Source of the DNA: Zea mays
Lineage: Eukaryota > Streptophyta > Magnoliopsida > Poales > Poaceae
NCBI RefSeq assembly: GCF_902167145.1
Contig: NC_050101.1
Coordinates: 136,058,990 to 136,122,989 of the forward strand
Direction: 5' to 3'
DNA: 64,000 nucleotides
The notes under the pieces were generated by a model. The model was given only the letters and a program-made list of their open reading frames with translations. It ran no database searches and was not told the DNA's origin. This document shows, one piece after another, positions 1 to 11,398 of the stretch (its first letter is position 1; each line of letters starts with the position of its first letter). The position numbers and the translations under genes are program-made.

Positions 1-625
1 TATCTCTAAGTCAAACACACATGATGAAGCATAAAGAGAGTCATTCCAAAAGAGATTTATCAAACTTTTCACAAAACTCCCCCTAAATCCCATAATCAAC
101 ACTTCTCCCCACAAGAAGCCAACTTTTGACAATAGAGACAATAAATGCTTTTGACACAACAAAAACTCTAATCTACTATTTTCAAAATCTCTCAAGTGGT
201 AGCTGATCCATTTATCACTTTGGCCTTTATTTTTCTCCCCCTTTGGCATCAAGCACCAAAACGGGATCAATCTTGGCCCTTTAACCCCATTGCCTCACCA
301 AAATCTTCAATTAAGAGCAAATGGCAATAAGATGTCATGAGATGAACTTGGAATAAGTTACCCTCTCATCGGAGTGCCGTGGAAGTCTTTCATGGTCCAA
401 GTCCACCGTTTCCCTTTCAATTCTCCTTCGAGACTAAATCAAGCAAACTCAAGCAAAAGGTTAGTCTCAAAGGGTCAAGTTGTAACACATCTCCCCCTAA
501 ACATGTGCATCACTTTGCAACGGACTTGTGAGGTCCAGGGAGTGTTTGTACAACTTGATCACCACAATAAGCAACAAAATGCAGAATGAACCTGATCAAA
601 GGCATAAACACATGTATGCTACAAT
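1..625 (-). other. S1 3' noncoding region with repeated polypurine tracts
   Basis: No coding sequence. On the plus strand there are repeated CTCCCC-type tracts near 77, 113, 235 and 490, and the phrase CTTTGGCATCAAGCACC near 241. Read on the element strand these are AGGGGGAG polypurine tracts. Multiple such tracts upstream of the 3' LTR are a known Sirevirus trait. Similar tracts recur in S4 (19414-20010) and S6 (41225-41830). Confidence 0.7.
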
Positions 626-3600
626 TCAATCCAAGTTCCGCGAATCTAAGACATTTAGCTCACTACGCAGCCTGCAAAAGGTCTTCTCATCTAGAGGCTT
701 GGTAAAGATATCGGCTAGCTGGTTCTCGGTGCTAACATGAAACACTTCGATATCTCCCTTTTGCTGGTGGTCTCTCAAAAAGTGATGCCGGATGTCTATG
801 TGCTTTGTGCGGCTGTGCTCAACAGGATTCTCCGCCATGCGGATAGCACTCTCATTGTCACATAGGAGTGGGACTTTGCTCAGATTGTAGCCAAAGTCCC
901 GGAGGGTTTGCCTCATCCAAAGTAGTTGCGCGCAACACTGTCCTGCGGCAACATACTCGGCCTCAGCGGTGGATAGGGCAACGGAAGTTTGTTTCTTAGA
1001 ATTCCATGACACCAGGGACCTTCCTAAGAACTGGCACGTCCCTGATGTACTCTTCCTATCGACCTTACATCCAGCATAGTCGGAATCTGAGTATCCAACT
1101 AAGTCAAAGGTAGACCCCTTTGGATACCAGAGCCCGAAGCAAGGCGTAGCAACTAAATATCTAAGAATTCGCTTTACCGCCACTAAGTGACACTCCTTAG
1201 GATCGGATTGAAATCTAGCACACATGCATACGCTAAGCATGATATCCGGTCTACTAGCACATAAGTAAAGCAAAGAACCTATCATTGACCGGTATGCTTT
1301 TTGATCAACGGACTTACCTCCTTTGTTGAGGTCGGTGTGTCCGTCGGTCCCCATCGGCGTCTTTGCGGGCTTGGAGTCCTTCATCCCAAACCGCTTTAGC
1401 AGATCTTGCGTGTACTTCGTTTGGGAGATGAAGGTGCCGTCCTTGAGTTGCTTCACTTGGAACCCAAGGAAGTAGTTCAACTCGCCCATCATCGACATCT
1501 CGAATTTCTGTGTCATCACCCTGCTAAACTCTTCACAAGACTTTTGGTTAGTAGAACCAAATATTATGTCATCGACATAAATTTGGCACACGAACAAATC
1601 ACCATCACATGTCTTAGTGAAAAGAGTTGGATCGGCTTTCCCAACCTTGAAAGCATTAGCAATTAAGAAATCTCTAAGGCATTCATACCATGCTCTTGGG
1701 GCTTGCTTAAGTCCATAGAGCGCCTTAGAGAGCTTACACACGTGGTCGGGGTACCGTTCATCCTCGAAGCCAGGGGGTTGCTCCACGTACACCTCCTCCT
1801 TGATTGGCCCGTTGAGGAAAGCGCTCTTCACATCCATTTGGTACAACCTGAAAGAATGGTAAGCGGCATATGCTAGCAAGATTCGAATTGACTCTAGCCT
1901 AGCCACAGGAGCAAAAGTCTCCTCAAAATCCAAACCTGCGACTTGGGCATAACCTTTTGCCACAAGTCGAGCCTTGTTTCTCGTCACCACCCCGTGCTCG
2001 TCCTGTTTGTTGCGGAACACCCACTTGGTTCCCACAACATTTTGCTTCGGACGAGGCACCAGTGTCCAAACTTCATTGCGCTTGAAGTTGTTGAGCTCCT
2101 CCTGCATGGCCAACACCCAGTCCGGATCTAGCAAGGCCTCCTCTACCCTGAAAGGCTCAATAGAAGAGACAAAGGAGTAATGCTCACAAAAATTAACTAA
2201 TCGAGATCGAGTAGTTACTCCCTTGCTAATGTCACCAAGAATTTGATCGACGGGATGATCCCTTTGAATCATCGCTCGAACTTGGGTTGGAGGTGCCAGT
2301 TGCGCTTCTTCCTCCATCACTTGATCATCTTGTGCTCCCCCTTGATCAATAGCCTCCACTTGAGGTACCTGTACGTCACCTTCGGTTGGGGAATGCACCA
2401 TAGTTGAGGAAGAAGGTTGATCTCGTTCGTCTTGTTCCTGTGGCCGCACTTCTCCAATCGCCATGGTTCGTATAGCGGCCGTCGGAACATCTTCTTCATC
2501 TACATCATCACAATCAACAACTTGCTCTCTTGGAGAGCCATTAGTCTCATCAAATACAACGTCGCTAGAGACTTCAACCAAACCCGATGATTTGTTGAAG
2601 ACTCTATACGCCTTTGTATTTGAGTCATAACCTAATAAAAACCCTTCTACAGCTTTGGGAGCAAACTTAGAATTTCTACCTTTCTTCACTAGAATGTAGC
2701 ACTTGCTCCCAAATACACGAAAGTAAGATACATTGGGTTTGTTACCGGTTAGAAGCTCATACGAAGTCTTCTTGAGGAGGCGATGAAGGTAGACCCTGTT
2801 GATGGCGTGGCAAGCAGTGTTAACGGCTTCCGTCCAAAAGCACTCGGGGGTCTTGAACTCTCCTAGCATCGTCCTCGCCATATCGATGAGCGTCCTGTTC
2901 TTTCTCTCTACCACACCATTTTGTTGTGGTGTGTAGGGAGCGGAGAACTCGTGCTTGATCCCTTCTTCTTCAAGGAACTCCTCCACTTGAAGGTTCTTGA
3001 ACTCGGACCCGTTGTCGCTCCTTATCTTTTTCACTTTGAGCTCAAACTCATTTTGAGCTCTCCTGAGGAAGCGTTTGAGAGTCCCTTGGGTTTCAGACTT
3101 TTCCTGCAAAAAGAACACCCAAGTGAAGCGGGAAAAGTCATCAACAATAACTAAACCATACTTACTTCCTCCTATGCTCAGATAGGCGACAGGTCCGAAG
3201 AGGTCCATATGCAGCAGCTCCAGGGGTCTTGAAGTGGTCATCACGTTCTTGCTGTGATGTGCTCCTCCCACTTGTTTACCTGCTTGACAAGCTGCACAAG
3301 GTCTATCTTTTTCGAAATGCACGTTAGTCAACCCTATCACGTGTTCTCCCTTTAGAAGCTTGTGAAGGTTCTTCATCCCCACATGTGCTAAGCGGCGATG
3401 CCACAGCCAGCCCATGCTAGTCTTAGCTATTAAGCATGCATCTAGACCGGCTTCTTCTTTTGCAAAATCAACTAAATAAAGTTTGTCGTCTAATACACCC
3501 TTAAAAGCTAGTGAACCATCACTTCTTCTAAAGACAGACACATCTACATTTGTAAATAGACAGTTATACCCCATATTGCATAATTGACTAACAGATAGCA

Positions 3601-3832
3601 GATTATATCCAAGAGACTCTACTAAAAACACATTAGATATGGAGTGCTCATTAGAAATTGCAATTTTACCTAAACCTTTTACCTTGCCTTGATTCCCATC
3701 ACCGAATACAATTGAATCTTGGGAATCTTTATTCTTGACGTAGGAGGTGAACATCTTCTTCTCCCCCGTCATATGGTTTGTGCATCCGCTGTCGATAATC
3801 CAGCTTGAACCCCCGGATGCATAAACCTGCAA
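626..3832 (-). CDS. pol: S1 pol: protease, integrase, reverse transcriptase, RNase H
   Basis: Intact 1068-residue copia polyprotein in the order PR-INT-RT-RH. Visible motifs: protease DSG at residues 14-16; integrase zinc site WHRRLAH...CAAC at about 145-182; integrase catalytic residues D210 (HMDLFGP), D273 (RSDNG) and E309 (VVERKN); RT motif A DVKSAF at about 667; RT catalytic YVDD at about 752-755; RNase H with [15 protein letters not shown] and CDNES, ending near HIDIRHHF. The frame has no ATG at its start. The first possible start is TTG, within LQVYASGG, and the frame is open back to about 3865, so it overlaps the end of gag in the +1 frame. It is therefore probably expressed by frameshifting or splicing rather than by its own start. 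This is the only Sirevirus pol in the window without a stop or frameshift. Confidence 0.95.
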   Translation of the reverse strand: MQVYASGGSSWIIDSGCTNHMTGEKKMFTSYVKNKDSQDSIVFGDGNQGKVKGLGKIAISNEHSISNVFLVESLGYNLLSVSQLCNMGYNCLFTNVDVSVFRRSDGSLAFKGVLDDKLYLVDFAKEEAGLDACLIAKTSMGWLWHRRLAHVGMKNLHKLLKGEHVIGLTNVHFEKDRPCAACQAGKQVGGAHHSKNVMTTSRPLELLHMDLFGPVAYLSIGGSKYGLVIVDDFSRFTWVFFLQEKSETQGTLKRFLRRAQNEFELKVKKIRSDNGSEFKNLQVEEFLEEEGIKHEFSAPYTPQQNGVVERKNRTLIDMARTMLGEFKTPECFWTEAVNTACHAINRVYLHRLLKKTSYELLTGNKPNVSYFRVFGSKCYILVKKGRNSKFAPKAVEGFLLGYDSNTKAYRVFNKSSGLVEVSSDVVFDETNGSPREQVVDCDDVDEEDVPTAAIRTMAIGEVRPQEQDERDQPSSSTMVHSPTEGDVQVPQVEAIDQGGAQDDQVMEEEAQLAPPTQVRAMIQRDHPVDQILGDISKGVTTRSRLVNFCEHYSFVSSIEPFRVEEALLDPDWVLAMQEELNNFKRNEVWTLVPRPKQNVVGTKWVFRNKQDEHGVVTRNKARLVAKGYAQVAGLDFEETFAPVARLESIRILLAYAAYHSFRLYQMDVKSAFLNGPIKEEVYVEQPPGFEDERYPDHVCKLSKALYGLKQAPRAWYECLRDFLIANAFKVGKADPTLFTKTCDGDLFVCQIYVDDIIFGSTNQKSCEEFSRVMTQKFEMSMMGELNYFLGFQVKQLKDGTFISQTKYTQDLLKRFGMKDSKPAKTPMGTDGHTDLNKGGKSVDQKAYRSMIGSLLYLCASRPDIMLSVCMCARFQSDPKECHLVAVKRILRYLVATPCFGLWYPKGSTFDLVGYSDSDYAGCKVDRKSTSGTCQFLGRSLVSWNSKKQTSVALSTAEAEYVAAGQCCAQLLWMRQTLRDFGYNLSKVPLLCDNESAIRMAENPVEHSRTKHIDIRHHFLRDHQQKGDIEVFHVSTENQLADIFTKPLDEKTFCRLRSELNVLDSRNLD

Positions 3833-3839
3833 GGCAAAT

Positions 3840-6242
3840 TTAGGCTTGGGTCTTAGGTACCCAACTCATGTTGGGTCCTACAAGGTTAGCACATATATCC
3901 TTAGGGACCCAAATGCAAGTTTTATCACCTTTGCATTTTGCCCCTAACTTCCTAGCAATTACTTTTCTATCCTTTCTACAAATTGCAAATGAAGCATTCA
4001 AAGCACAATAAATTGTAGAAGGTTCATTTGCTATTTTCCTAGGAGCATGAATAACATTCCTTCTAGGCACATGATGAATAGCATTTCTTTTAGGAACAAC
4101 ATTTCTCCTAGTAACATTTCTATCATACACATAAGAGGAACTAGGAGCAAACATGGCATGAGAATCATAAACATATGAATCAAAAGCATCATGACTTACA
4201 TTTCTAGTTTGTCTCCTATCATGATATAGAAATGCATGGTTCCTTTTAGCACTAGTAGCCATAGGGGCCTTCCCTTTCTCCTTGGCGGGAATGGGATCCT
4301 TATGGCTTGTTAAGTTCTTGGCTTCCCTCTTGAAGCCAAGTCCATCCTTAATTGAGGGATGTCTTCCTATTGTGTAGGCATCCCTTGCAAATTTTAACTT
4401 ATCAAATTCACTTTTGCTAGTCTTAAGTTGGACATTAAGACTAGCCACTTCATTATTTAGCTTTGCAATAGAGGCTATGTGTTCACTACAAGCATCAATA
4501 TCAAATTCTTTACATCTATTGCAAATAGCAACATTTTCTACACAAGTTGTTGATTTACTAGCTATTTCTATCTTAACATTCAACTCATCGTTAATGCTCT
4601 TTAATTTAGAAATTGTTTCATGGCATGAGGATAATTCACAAGTAAGCATCTCATTTCTTTTAACTTCTAGAGCATGAGATTTTTGAGCTTCTAAAAATTT
4701 ATCATGCTCTTCATACAATAAATCCTCTTGTTTCTCTAAGAGTTTATCCTTCTCATTCAATGCATCAATTAATTCATTAATTTTGCCAATTGTAATTCTA
4801 TCTAGACCTTTAAATACACTAGAATAGTCTATTTCATCATCGTCACTAGAATCATTATCACTAGAAGAAGCATAAGTAGAGTTTCGAGTACTTACCTTCT
4901 TCTCCTTAGCCATGAGACACGTGTGACGCTCGTTGGGGAAGAGGGCCGATTTGTTGAAGGCGGTGGCGGCGAGTCCCTCATTGTCGGAGTCGGAGGAGGA
5001 GCAATCCGAATCCCACTCCTTGCCTAGATGCGCCTCGCCCTTGGCTTTCTTGTAGTGCTTCTTCTTCTCCCTTTTGTTCCCCTTTTCCTGGTCACTTTCA
5101 TTATCAGGACAGTTAGCAATAAAATGACCAAGCTTACCGCATTTGAAGCATGATCGCTTCCCCTTGGTCTTAGTCTTGCTCGGCTGTCCATTGCGACCCT
5201 TAAGCACCGTCTTGAATCTCTTAATGATGAGGGCCATCTCCTCATTATTTAGCCCGGCCGCCTCAATTTGCGCCACCTTGCTGGGTAGCGCTTCCTTGCT
5301 TCTTGTTGCCTTGAGGGCAATGGGTTGAGGCTCATGGATTGGACCATTCAACGCGTCGTCCACGTACCTTGCCTCCTTGATCATCATTCGCCCACTCACA
5401 AATTTTCCAAGAATTTCTTCGGGCGACATTTTGGTGTACCTGGGATTCTCACGAATATTATTAACCAAATGAGGATCAAGAACGGTAAAGGACCTTAGCA
5501 TTAGGCGGACGACGTCGTGGTCCGTCCATCGCGTGCTTCCATAGCTCCTTATCTTGTTGACAAGGGTTTTGAGCCGGTTGTATGTTTGGGTTGGCTCCTC
5601 CCCCCTTATCATAGCAAATCTTCCAAGTTCGCCCTCCACCAACTCCATTTTGGTGAGCAAGGTAGCGTCATTTCCCTCATGAGAGATCTTGAGGGTATCC
5701 CAGATTTGCTTGGAGTTGTCCAAGCCACTCACTTTGTTATATTCATCCCTGCACAATGAAGCTAGAAGAACAGTGGTAGCTTGTGCATTCTTATGGATTT
5801 GCTCATTAATGAATGAAGGGCTATCCGAGCTATCAAATTTCATTCCACTTTCCACAATCTCCCAAATGCTTGGATGGAGAGAAAATAGGTGAGTACGCAT
5901 TATGTGACTCCAAAATCCGTAGTCCTCTCCATCAAAGTGAGGAGGCTTGCCAAGTGGAATGGGGAGCAAATGAGTATTTGAGCTATATGGAATGCGCGAA
6001 TAATCAAAAAAAAAGTTTGAGTTAACCGTCTTTTGTTTGTCGTGGTCGTCGTCCTTTTGGGAAGAAGAGGACTCATCGCTGTCGTAGTAGACGATCTCCT
6101 TGATGCGTCTTGTCTTCTTCTTCTTCCCATCTTTTTGCTTGTGGCCCGAGCCCGAGTCATTGGACTTGTCATCCCTTGGCTCGTTGACGAAGGACTCCTT
6201 CTCCTTGTCGTTGATCACAATTCCCTTCCCCTTAGGATCCAT
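3840..6242 (-). CDS. gag: S1 gag polyprotein
   Basis: Intact 800-residue capsid/nucleocapsid protein of a Sirevirus. The N terminus is basic and acidic low-complexity sequence. Residues about 95-290 look like the copia gag (UBN2-type) domain, with [19 protein letters not shown] and [11 protein letters not shown]. One CCHC zinc knuckle, [14 protein letters not shown], lies at about 365-378. A coiled-coil-like region rich in E, K and L follows at about 480-620. The C terminus holds two WVPK motifs about 20 residues apart ([10 protein letters not shown] and WVPKTQA), a pattern shared with the other three gags in this window. The ATG at 6242 lies about 50 bases inside the 5' LTR end, as expected. 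Confidence 0.93.
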   Translation of the reverse strand: MDPKGKGIVINDKEKESFVNEPRDDKSNDSGSGHKQKDGKKKKTRRIKEIVYYDSDESSSSQKDDDHDKQKTVNSNFFFDYSRIPYSSNTHLLPIPLGKPPHFDGEDYGFWSHIMRTHLFSLHPSIWEIVESGMKFDSSDSPSFINEQIHKNAQATTVLLASLCRDEYNKVSGLDNSKQIWDTLKISHEGNDATLLTKMELVEGELGRFAMIRGEEPTQTYNRLKTLVNKIRSYGSTRWTDHDVVRLMLRSFTVLDPHLVNNIRENPRYTKMSPEEILGKFVSGRMMIKEARYVDDALNGPIHEPQPIALKATRSKEALPSKVAQIEAAGLNNEEMALIIKRFKTVLKGRNGQPSKTKTKGKRSCFKCGKLGHFIANCPDNESDQEKGNKREKKKHYKKAKGEAHLGKEWDSDCSSSDSDNEGLAATAFNKSALFPNERHTCLMAKEKKVSTRNSTYASSSDNDSSDDDEIDYSSVFKGLDRITIGKINELIDALNEKDKLLEKQEDLLYEEHDKFLEAQKSHALEVKRNEMLTCELSSCHETISKLKSINDELNVKIEIASKSTTCVENVAICNRCKEFDIDACSEHIASIAKLNNEVASLNVQLKTSKSEFDKLKFARDAYTIGRHPSIKDGLGFKREAKNLTSHKDPIPAKEKGKAPMATSAKRNHAFLYHDRRQTRNVSHDAFDSYVYDSHAMFAPSSSYVYDRNVTRRNVVPKRNAIHHVPRRNVIHAPRKIANEPSTIYCALNASFAICRKDRKVIARKLGAKCKGDKTCIWVPKDICANLVGPNMSWVPKTQA

Positions 6243-6277
6243 CTCCCCGGGCGGTTAGTCCCTTTCTTGAAGAGAAC

Positions 6278-6290
6278 GGCTCCGATACCA
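6278..6290 (-). promoter_or_regulatory. S1 primer binding site
   Basis: Directly inside the 5' LTR, on the element strand, is TGGTATCGGAGCC. This matches the complement of the plant initiator Met-tRNA 3' end (TGGTATCAGAGCC) apart from one base. It would prime minus-strand cDNA synthesis and is the usual site of copia elements. Its position fixes the inner edge of the LTR at 6293. Confidence 0.85.
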
Positions 6291-6872
6291 ATTGAGAGCA
6301 CCTAGAGGGGGGGGGGGTGAATAGGTGATCCTGGGAAACTTCAAAACTTAAGCCACAAAAACTTGTTAAGTGTTAGCACAATTATGGCCAAGTGGCTAGA
6401 GAGGAGTCAAAACACAATAACCACAAGAAATCAATCACAGAGATGACACGGTGGTTATCCCGTGGTTCGGCCAAGTACAAAACTTGCCTACTCCACGTTG
6501 TGGCGTCCCAACGGACGAGAGTTGCACTCAACTCCTCTCAAGTGATCCAATGATCAACTTGAATACCACGGTGTTCTTGCTTTTCTTTTCTCAATCTCGT
6601 TTGCGAGGAATCTCCACAACTTGGAGCCTCTCGCCCTTACAAAAGACGTTCACAGAGAATCACGGAGCAAGGGAGGGATTAGCAACTCACACACGACACA
6701 AAGATCACAGCGAATACGCACACACAAGACCCAGACTTGAGCTCAAAAGACTAGCACACTAGAACGGAGCTCAAATCACTAGAATGTCGAACAAGTGCGC
6801 GAGATTGATGTGTGAGTGATCAAGAGTGCTCAAAGAATGCTTGGTTATCTCCTCCATGCGCCTAGGGGTCCC

Positions 6873-6879
6873 TTTTATA
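6873..6879 (-). promoter_or_regulatory. S1 LTR TATA box
   Basis: On the element strand GGGGCTATAAAAGG is the expected core promoter of the LTR. It lies about 70 bases downstream of the palindrome cluster, an arrangement repeated in S2, S4 and S6. Confidence 0.7.
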
Positions 6880-6947
6880 GCCCCAAGGCAGCTAGGAGCC
6901 GTTGAGAGCACATCTGGAAGGCTATCCTTGCCTTCTGTCGTCGGGCG

Positions 6948-7311
6948 CACCGGACAGTCCGGTGCACACCGGACACTGTCCGGTGCCCGATTTGTTTCCA
7001 TAAACCGCGCATCTGACCGTTGCTGTCTTAGTCAGATCTGCGCACCGTTGGCGCACCGGACATGTCCGGTGCACACCGGACAGTCCGGTGCATCTTTCCG
7101 ACCGTTGGCTCGGCCACGTGTCGCGCGCCGATCGCGCGGCCGACCGTTGGCCCGGCCGACCGTTGGCTCACCGGACAGTCCGGTGCACACCGGACAGTCC
7201 GGTGAATTTTAGCCGAAGTCGCCGGAGAAAAACCCGAGAGCGGCCTCTTCGGCCGAGGCGGCTTGGCGCACCGGACACTGTCCGGTGCACCACCGGACAC
7301 TGTCCGGTGCC
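6948..7311. repeat. CCGG palindrome cluster in S1 LTR promoter
   Basis: Repeated perfect palindromes CACCGGACAGTCCGGTG and CACCGGACACTGTCCGGTG, separated by GC-rich sequence with ACCGTTGG repeats. Conserved palindromic repeats upstream of the TATA box are reported for Sirevirus LTRs. A role as protein-binding or hairpin sites is inference. Confidence 0.85.
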
Positions 7312-7555
7312 CCAGACCGAAACAGCCCCTTGGCTGCACACAGCCAAGTCTTCTCTTCTCTTCTTCTTTCTGTTTCTAACACTTAGACAAATATATTAGT
7401 ACACAAAACCAATGTACTAAGGCTTAGAAACATACCTTTACTTGTGATTTGCACTTTGTTCATCCATAGGCATAGATTCACATTTAAGCACTTGTGTTGG
7501 CACTTAATCACCAAAATACTTAGAAATGGCCCAAAGGCACATTTCCCTTTCAACA

Positions 7556-8452
7556 TGTGCCCTGTGTATTTTGCAAAATAGTCCTTTGGCTTCTCAAAAA
7601 TTCAACCCGTTGTCCATCCATCCGTTCTTCCACCTCTGCCACTTCCGCGGTTCCACCTAGCCTCGCCCACATCCCACTCCCACACGCACTCCCCTCTCCA
7701 TCTGCCTGCTCTGTTGCTCCCCATGTTGACCCAGAGGACGTACTGCTCCTCACGGACACGCTTAAGCCATCTACCACAGGACCCCCTCGTCCCACTAGAG
7801 ATGAGGCCGGCAGCGGCCAGAGAGCCGCCTCGCCTCCTCCTGCCCCTGCTCCACGCCCGTGTCGTCAGGCCTCCGACCGGCATTCCATGGGGTCAATGCT
7901 GAGAGCGTTCCTAAATCAGATTTTGCGAAGGCCTCCGTGGGTGCAGGTTTGTTTTGCCACTGACCTCTGCCTATGCATCTTATCATCTGGTTGCTGGGTG
8001 CTTTTCATCGATTTGTGTTCTAGGCATCCTTTGGTTTTCCCGAGAGATCAGAGTATCACTTAGCTCATTGTGGTTCGTTCATGGTAGGAGCTTAGGAGGC
8101 TACAATTTGTGCAAAATGCAATTTCATTCGATAGTGAAATAACATGTCACGCAGTTATCAACTACTATTTTTACTAGTGGTTTGACCTAGAAAATATTCA
8201 TCTGAATATATGTTAGGTTGCTTCCTTGTTTCTTCATCAGTCCTGTTGTATATTATAGAATAACATTGGTTTCTTTTCTTTTTTGTTCTTTCTCTCAAGG
8301 ACCAGACCTCCCAGATAGAGCAAGCTAGAATGGGAAATTAAAATCAGCAACATTAGCACAGATGATTAGATCCCATAGTGCAATTGAAAATATGGATGCA
8401 ACCTCATATACTTTGAAGGGAACATGAACATGAGACCTTCAATAAAATTAAC
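7556..8452. other. Low-copy region between S1 and S2, no gene recognised
   Basis: The first 350 bases are C-rich and exon-like, with an open plus-strand frame at 7557-8063. The frame shows no motif or domain I recognise and is low-complexity Pro/Ser/Ala. The rest is AT-rich. It may be part of a gene fragment or a captured 5' UTR. Confidence 0.4.
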
Positions 8453-8457
8453 ATCAC

Positions 8458-9595
8458 TGAAAGGGAAATAAGGTCAAACCTTTTCCTATATGAATTTTGG
8501 TGGTTGAATTGCTCAACACAAATAATTGAACTAACTAGTTGCTCTAGATTATAAGTTTTACAGGTGCCAAAGGTTCAACACAAACCAATAAAAAGTCCAA
8601 GAAAGGGTTCAAATAAAAAGAGCAAAAGACAACCCAAAGGCAGCCCTGGTCTGGCGCACCGGACTGTCCGGTGTGCCACCAGACAGTGTCCGGTGTGCCC
8701 CCAGACAGTGTCCGGTGCACCAGGGAACCCAACTCCAAACTTTCCACCTTCGGGAATTCGGGGAGGCCGCTCCGCTATAATTCACCGGACTGTCCGGTGT
8801 GCCAAGCGGAGCAACGGTCGTCCGCGCCAACGGTCGTCTGCAACGCTACAGTGCGACTGCGCGCGCAGAAGTCAGAGCAGGCGCAGAAGGCGCACCAGAC
8901 TGTCCGGTGGCCCACTTGTCAGAAGCTCCAACGGTCGAACCCTAACGACCTGGTGACATGGCTGGCGCACCGGACTGTTCGGTGCGCCATACGACAGAAG
9001 CCTTCACCAACAGTCAACTTGGTGGTTGGGGCTATAAATACCCCCAACCACCACACTTCAATGCATCCAAGTTTTCAGCCATCAAACCTCATACAAGAGC
9101 TCTAGACTTCATTCCAAGACACAAACAAAAAGATCAAATCATCTCCCAAGTCCAAAGATCATTCCAATCAAATAGTGACTAGTGAGAGAGACAATTGTGT
9201 TCATTTGAGTTCTTGTGCTTGGATTGCTTTTCTTCTTCCTTCTTTCTTGTTTCCAACTCAATTGTAATCAAGGCAAGAGACACCAATTGTGTGGTGGTCT
9301 TTGTGGGGACTTAGTGTCCCGATTGATTGAGAAGAGAAGCTCACTTGGTCTAGGTGACCGTGTGAGAGAGGGAAAGGGTTGAAAGAGACCCGGTCTTTGT
9401 GACCACCTCAACGGGGAGTAGGTTTGCAAGAACCGAACCTCGGTAAAACAAATCACCGTGTCATCCGCCTTATTTGCTTGTGATTTGTTTTCGCCCTCTC
9501 TTTCGGACTCGATTATATTTCTAACGCTAACCCCGGCTTGTAGTTGTGCTTAAACTTTTTAAATTTGCCTATTCACCCCCTATAGGCGACTTTCA
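8458..9595 (+). mobile_element. Sirevirus solo LTR S2
   Basis: An 1138 bp LTR with no internal region. It starts TGAAAGGGAAATAAGG and ends CCTATAGGCGACTTTCA, and is flanked by a perfect 5 bp duplication ATCAC (8453-8457 and 9596-9600). It has the CACCGGAC...GTCCGGTG palindromes at 8655-8985 and a TATAAATA box at 9033-9040. The orientation is plus, opposite to S1. Solo LTRs form by recombination between the two LTRs of a full element. Confidence 0.93.
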
Positions 9596-9600
9596 ATCAC

Positions 9601-10721
9601 ATCTGTTGGTATGGATCACTTATCTATCTATTTGGAAGCACCTTTCATTGGTTAACAGTGTTGATATTCCCTCATTTGGTGTAAGACCCATGTACTCTAA
9701 ATCTATAACAGCCATAAAAATAGTCATATACTTAACAGGCACGACGAAGTAATAGAGCAACCATATACTTAACAATAGGCGTGAAAAAAGTCGTTACTCG
9801 TCATAGCTTTTGACCGTAGTTTATACCAGGCGACCACTAAACAACGTGCCAGAGTGACTCACCTGGTAGGCGACAACTTCCATTCATGATACTTCGTCCA
9901 AAGAATCAAGACACATATTACCATTTCTGTACATAGCTCTACAGAGATTGTCTGATAGAAAAAGCTATCGCTGGCTCTTTTTTTGCTTTTTTGTATATGC
10001 AATGTCGACTTGTTTCAAAAGAAAAAACTCAATCATCACAAAATAGTCCACTATTTAGCCATCCCCTTATAGTGTAAGAAAAGAAATGTTCTCCCCAACT
10101 TGGAGAAAAAATGATGCTTTGTTGATCACTAAAACATAAAACTAATTTAAGACCCTCTTCTCTCGGTATCCCTTATGCTTCCATTATGTTACATAATATA
10201 TGTTGTCATTCCTGGGACTATATTTCTAATCTCATGGAAGCATATTGGCAGCATTCCTAGTGCATACAAATTGGCCACCCAAAACTGAAGCCACCTTGCA
10301 CACAATAGGAACACCATTCGAGACCTATCCCAAAAGCACGTCACAGCCCAACACGCCTAGAAAATTTTTTAGGTATACATTGCCACATTTCGCACTGTAT
10401 GTACTACGAGAGATATATTGTGGTGAGTCAGAGCATATATGCAAATGATTTACTGATCAGTTTTTACGTAATTTAATAGGAGAGCTTATGATCCTGACAT
10501 GGTAAAAACTTGATACTGGGCAAACAATAGATCAGTGACGATGTCCAGACTCCATGTCAGACTCCATGATATATTTGACATCCAAGACATGTCCTAAAAG
10601 CACATCACAACCCAATTTGCTTTGGAGAATAAATAAAGTATACATTGCCACACTCTGTCTTTGTTTGTTAGAATTTGAATTCGAGTAAAAGTACTAGCTG
10701 ATGTTTTCTGAATTATCTCTT
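9601..10721. other. Low-copy region, no gene recognised
   Basis: AT-rich sequence with stops in every frame. It contains a diverged duplicated block: AAAAGCACGTCACAGCCCAA near 10332 and AAAAGCACATCACAACCCAA near 10596, each followed about 25-30 bases later by TATACATTGCCACA. It may be intron or flank of the lipoyl synthase fragment that follows. Confidence 0.4.
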
Positions 10722-10724
10722 CAG

Positions 10725-10876
10725 GAGCTCAAACCTAGAATACTGATGCAGTGCTTAACCTTGGTTTTCGATATAACCTGGAGGACATCTCATATTTGGC
10801 AAACTCTGACCTAGATGTTTGTGTGCATAACATTGAAACTTTTAGGTGTCTACAAAGGGCTGTGAGGGATCCCCAG
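10725..10876 (+). pseudogene. Lipoyl synthase exon fragment
   Basis: One exon, bounded by a CAG acceptor (10722-10724) and a GT donor (10877). Its translation gives ELKPRILMQCLT, then after a shift FRYNLEDISYLANSDLDV, then CVHNIETFRCLQRAVRDPQ. This follows the plant lipoyl synthase pattern KPxIxxECLTSDFRGDLEAV...SGLDVFAHNIETV..LQRxVRDPR. Lipoyl synthase is a radical-SAM enzyme that inserts sulfur into octanoyl groups on lipoate-dependent enzymes in mitochondria or plastids. Only one internal exon is present, and a frameshift near 10760 breaks it. It is a non-functional fragment, probably carried here by a transposon because the splice sites are kept. Confidence 0.75.
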
Positions 10877-11398
10877 GTAGGGTAGTGTGCTTAAGTCATT
10901 TCAGTGGCATAGTATTATGTTTCTTTTGAATTTGTGGAACCTAAACTCTGACACACAGTTAGTTCAATTCCCATATGTAACTCTTTTTGGGAGGCTCAAT
11001 GTTCTGTTAAGTAGCTGATTAGTGCATCTATTTGGACGTAGTGGTACAATTTAAATATATGCACTACCGAGACATGGATAGTGGTACTTTGATATTGTAG
11101 TACTTTGTCAAATTTAGAGATTTTTTGTTTGAGACAACGCTAAAGTGAACAATAATCCCAAACAAAGAGTGCTATTAGTTAATTGAATATTTGAAGACAT
11201 GAACATGTGGTTTTAAGTGTTTGCACAAATTTTCTATAGCTGGGAAAATTACTGATTCTTTGTTGAATGCAAGTGGCTCAGATCCCCTTTAGCAAATTAC
11301 GTTGTGAGATGCAAACATGTAGTGTGCTACTAATGCATATTTCTATTTCCTTTTGTTCTGGTTTGATAGATTTGCTAACAATGCAACAATATGTATAG

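Larger units (their letters stand above)
1..7555 (-). mobile_element. Sirevirus S1 (Ty1/copia), 3' LTR outside window
   Basis: Minus-strand LTR retrotransposon. From right to left: 5' LTR (6293-7555), primer site, gag (6242-3840), pol (to 626), then a 3' noncoding region with several C-rich tracts on the plus strand, which are polypurine tracts on the element strand. The 3' LTR would lie left of base 1. Sirevirus identity is inferred from the long gag, the gag-pol layout, the primer site and the CCGG palindromes in the LTR. It resembles the Opie/Ji group of maize, but a family name would need a search. Both reading frames are free of stops. Confidence 0.9.
6293..7555 (-). repeat. S1 5' LTR
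   Basis: A 1263 bp LTR. On the element strand it begins TGTTGAAAGGGAAATG and ends TAGGTGCTCTCA. It contains a G-run near its inner edge, a TATA box at 6873-6879, and upstream of that a cluster of CCGG palindromes at about 6948-7311. TGTGC (7556-7560) is the presumed target duplication, but its partner lies outside the window. Confidence 0.88.

Noticed and set aside
6278..6290. tRNA gene hint from Met-tRNA-like sequence (also at 36457, 47947)
   Set aside because: These are 11-13 base primer binding sites next to LTRs, with no cloverleaf around them.
4414..6305. Plus-strand open frames across the S1 gag region (for example 4414-4677, 6033-6305)
   Set aside because: They mirror the real minus-strand gag frame and encode no recognisable domain.
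6948..7311. CRISPR-like repeat array
   Set aside because: Repeats are palindromic, irregularly spaced and located in retrotransposon promoters of a plant genome.
6826..7399. Overlapping open frames on both strands in the S1 LTR, and similar ones near 8564-9105, 37284-37670 and 48510-48900
   Set aside because: They are created by GC-rich palindromic LTR repeats (repeating TVRCTPDSPV-like peptides) and appear in every LTR copy on both strands.
7557..8063. 168-residue plus-strand frame as a host gene
   Set aside because: Low-complexity Pro/Ser/Ala composition, no motif, and equally long minus-strand frames in the same place. Kept only as an unexplained region.
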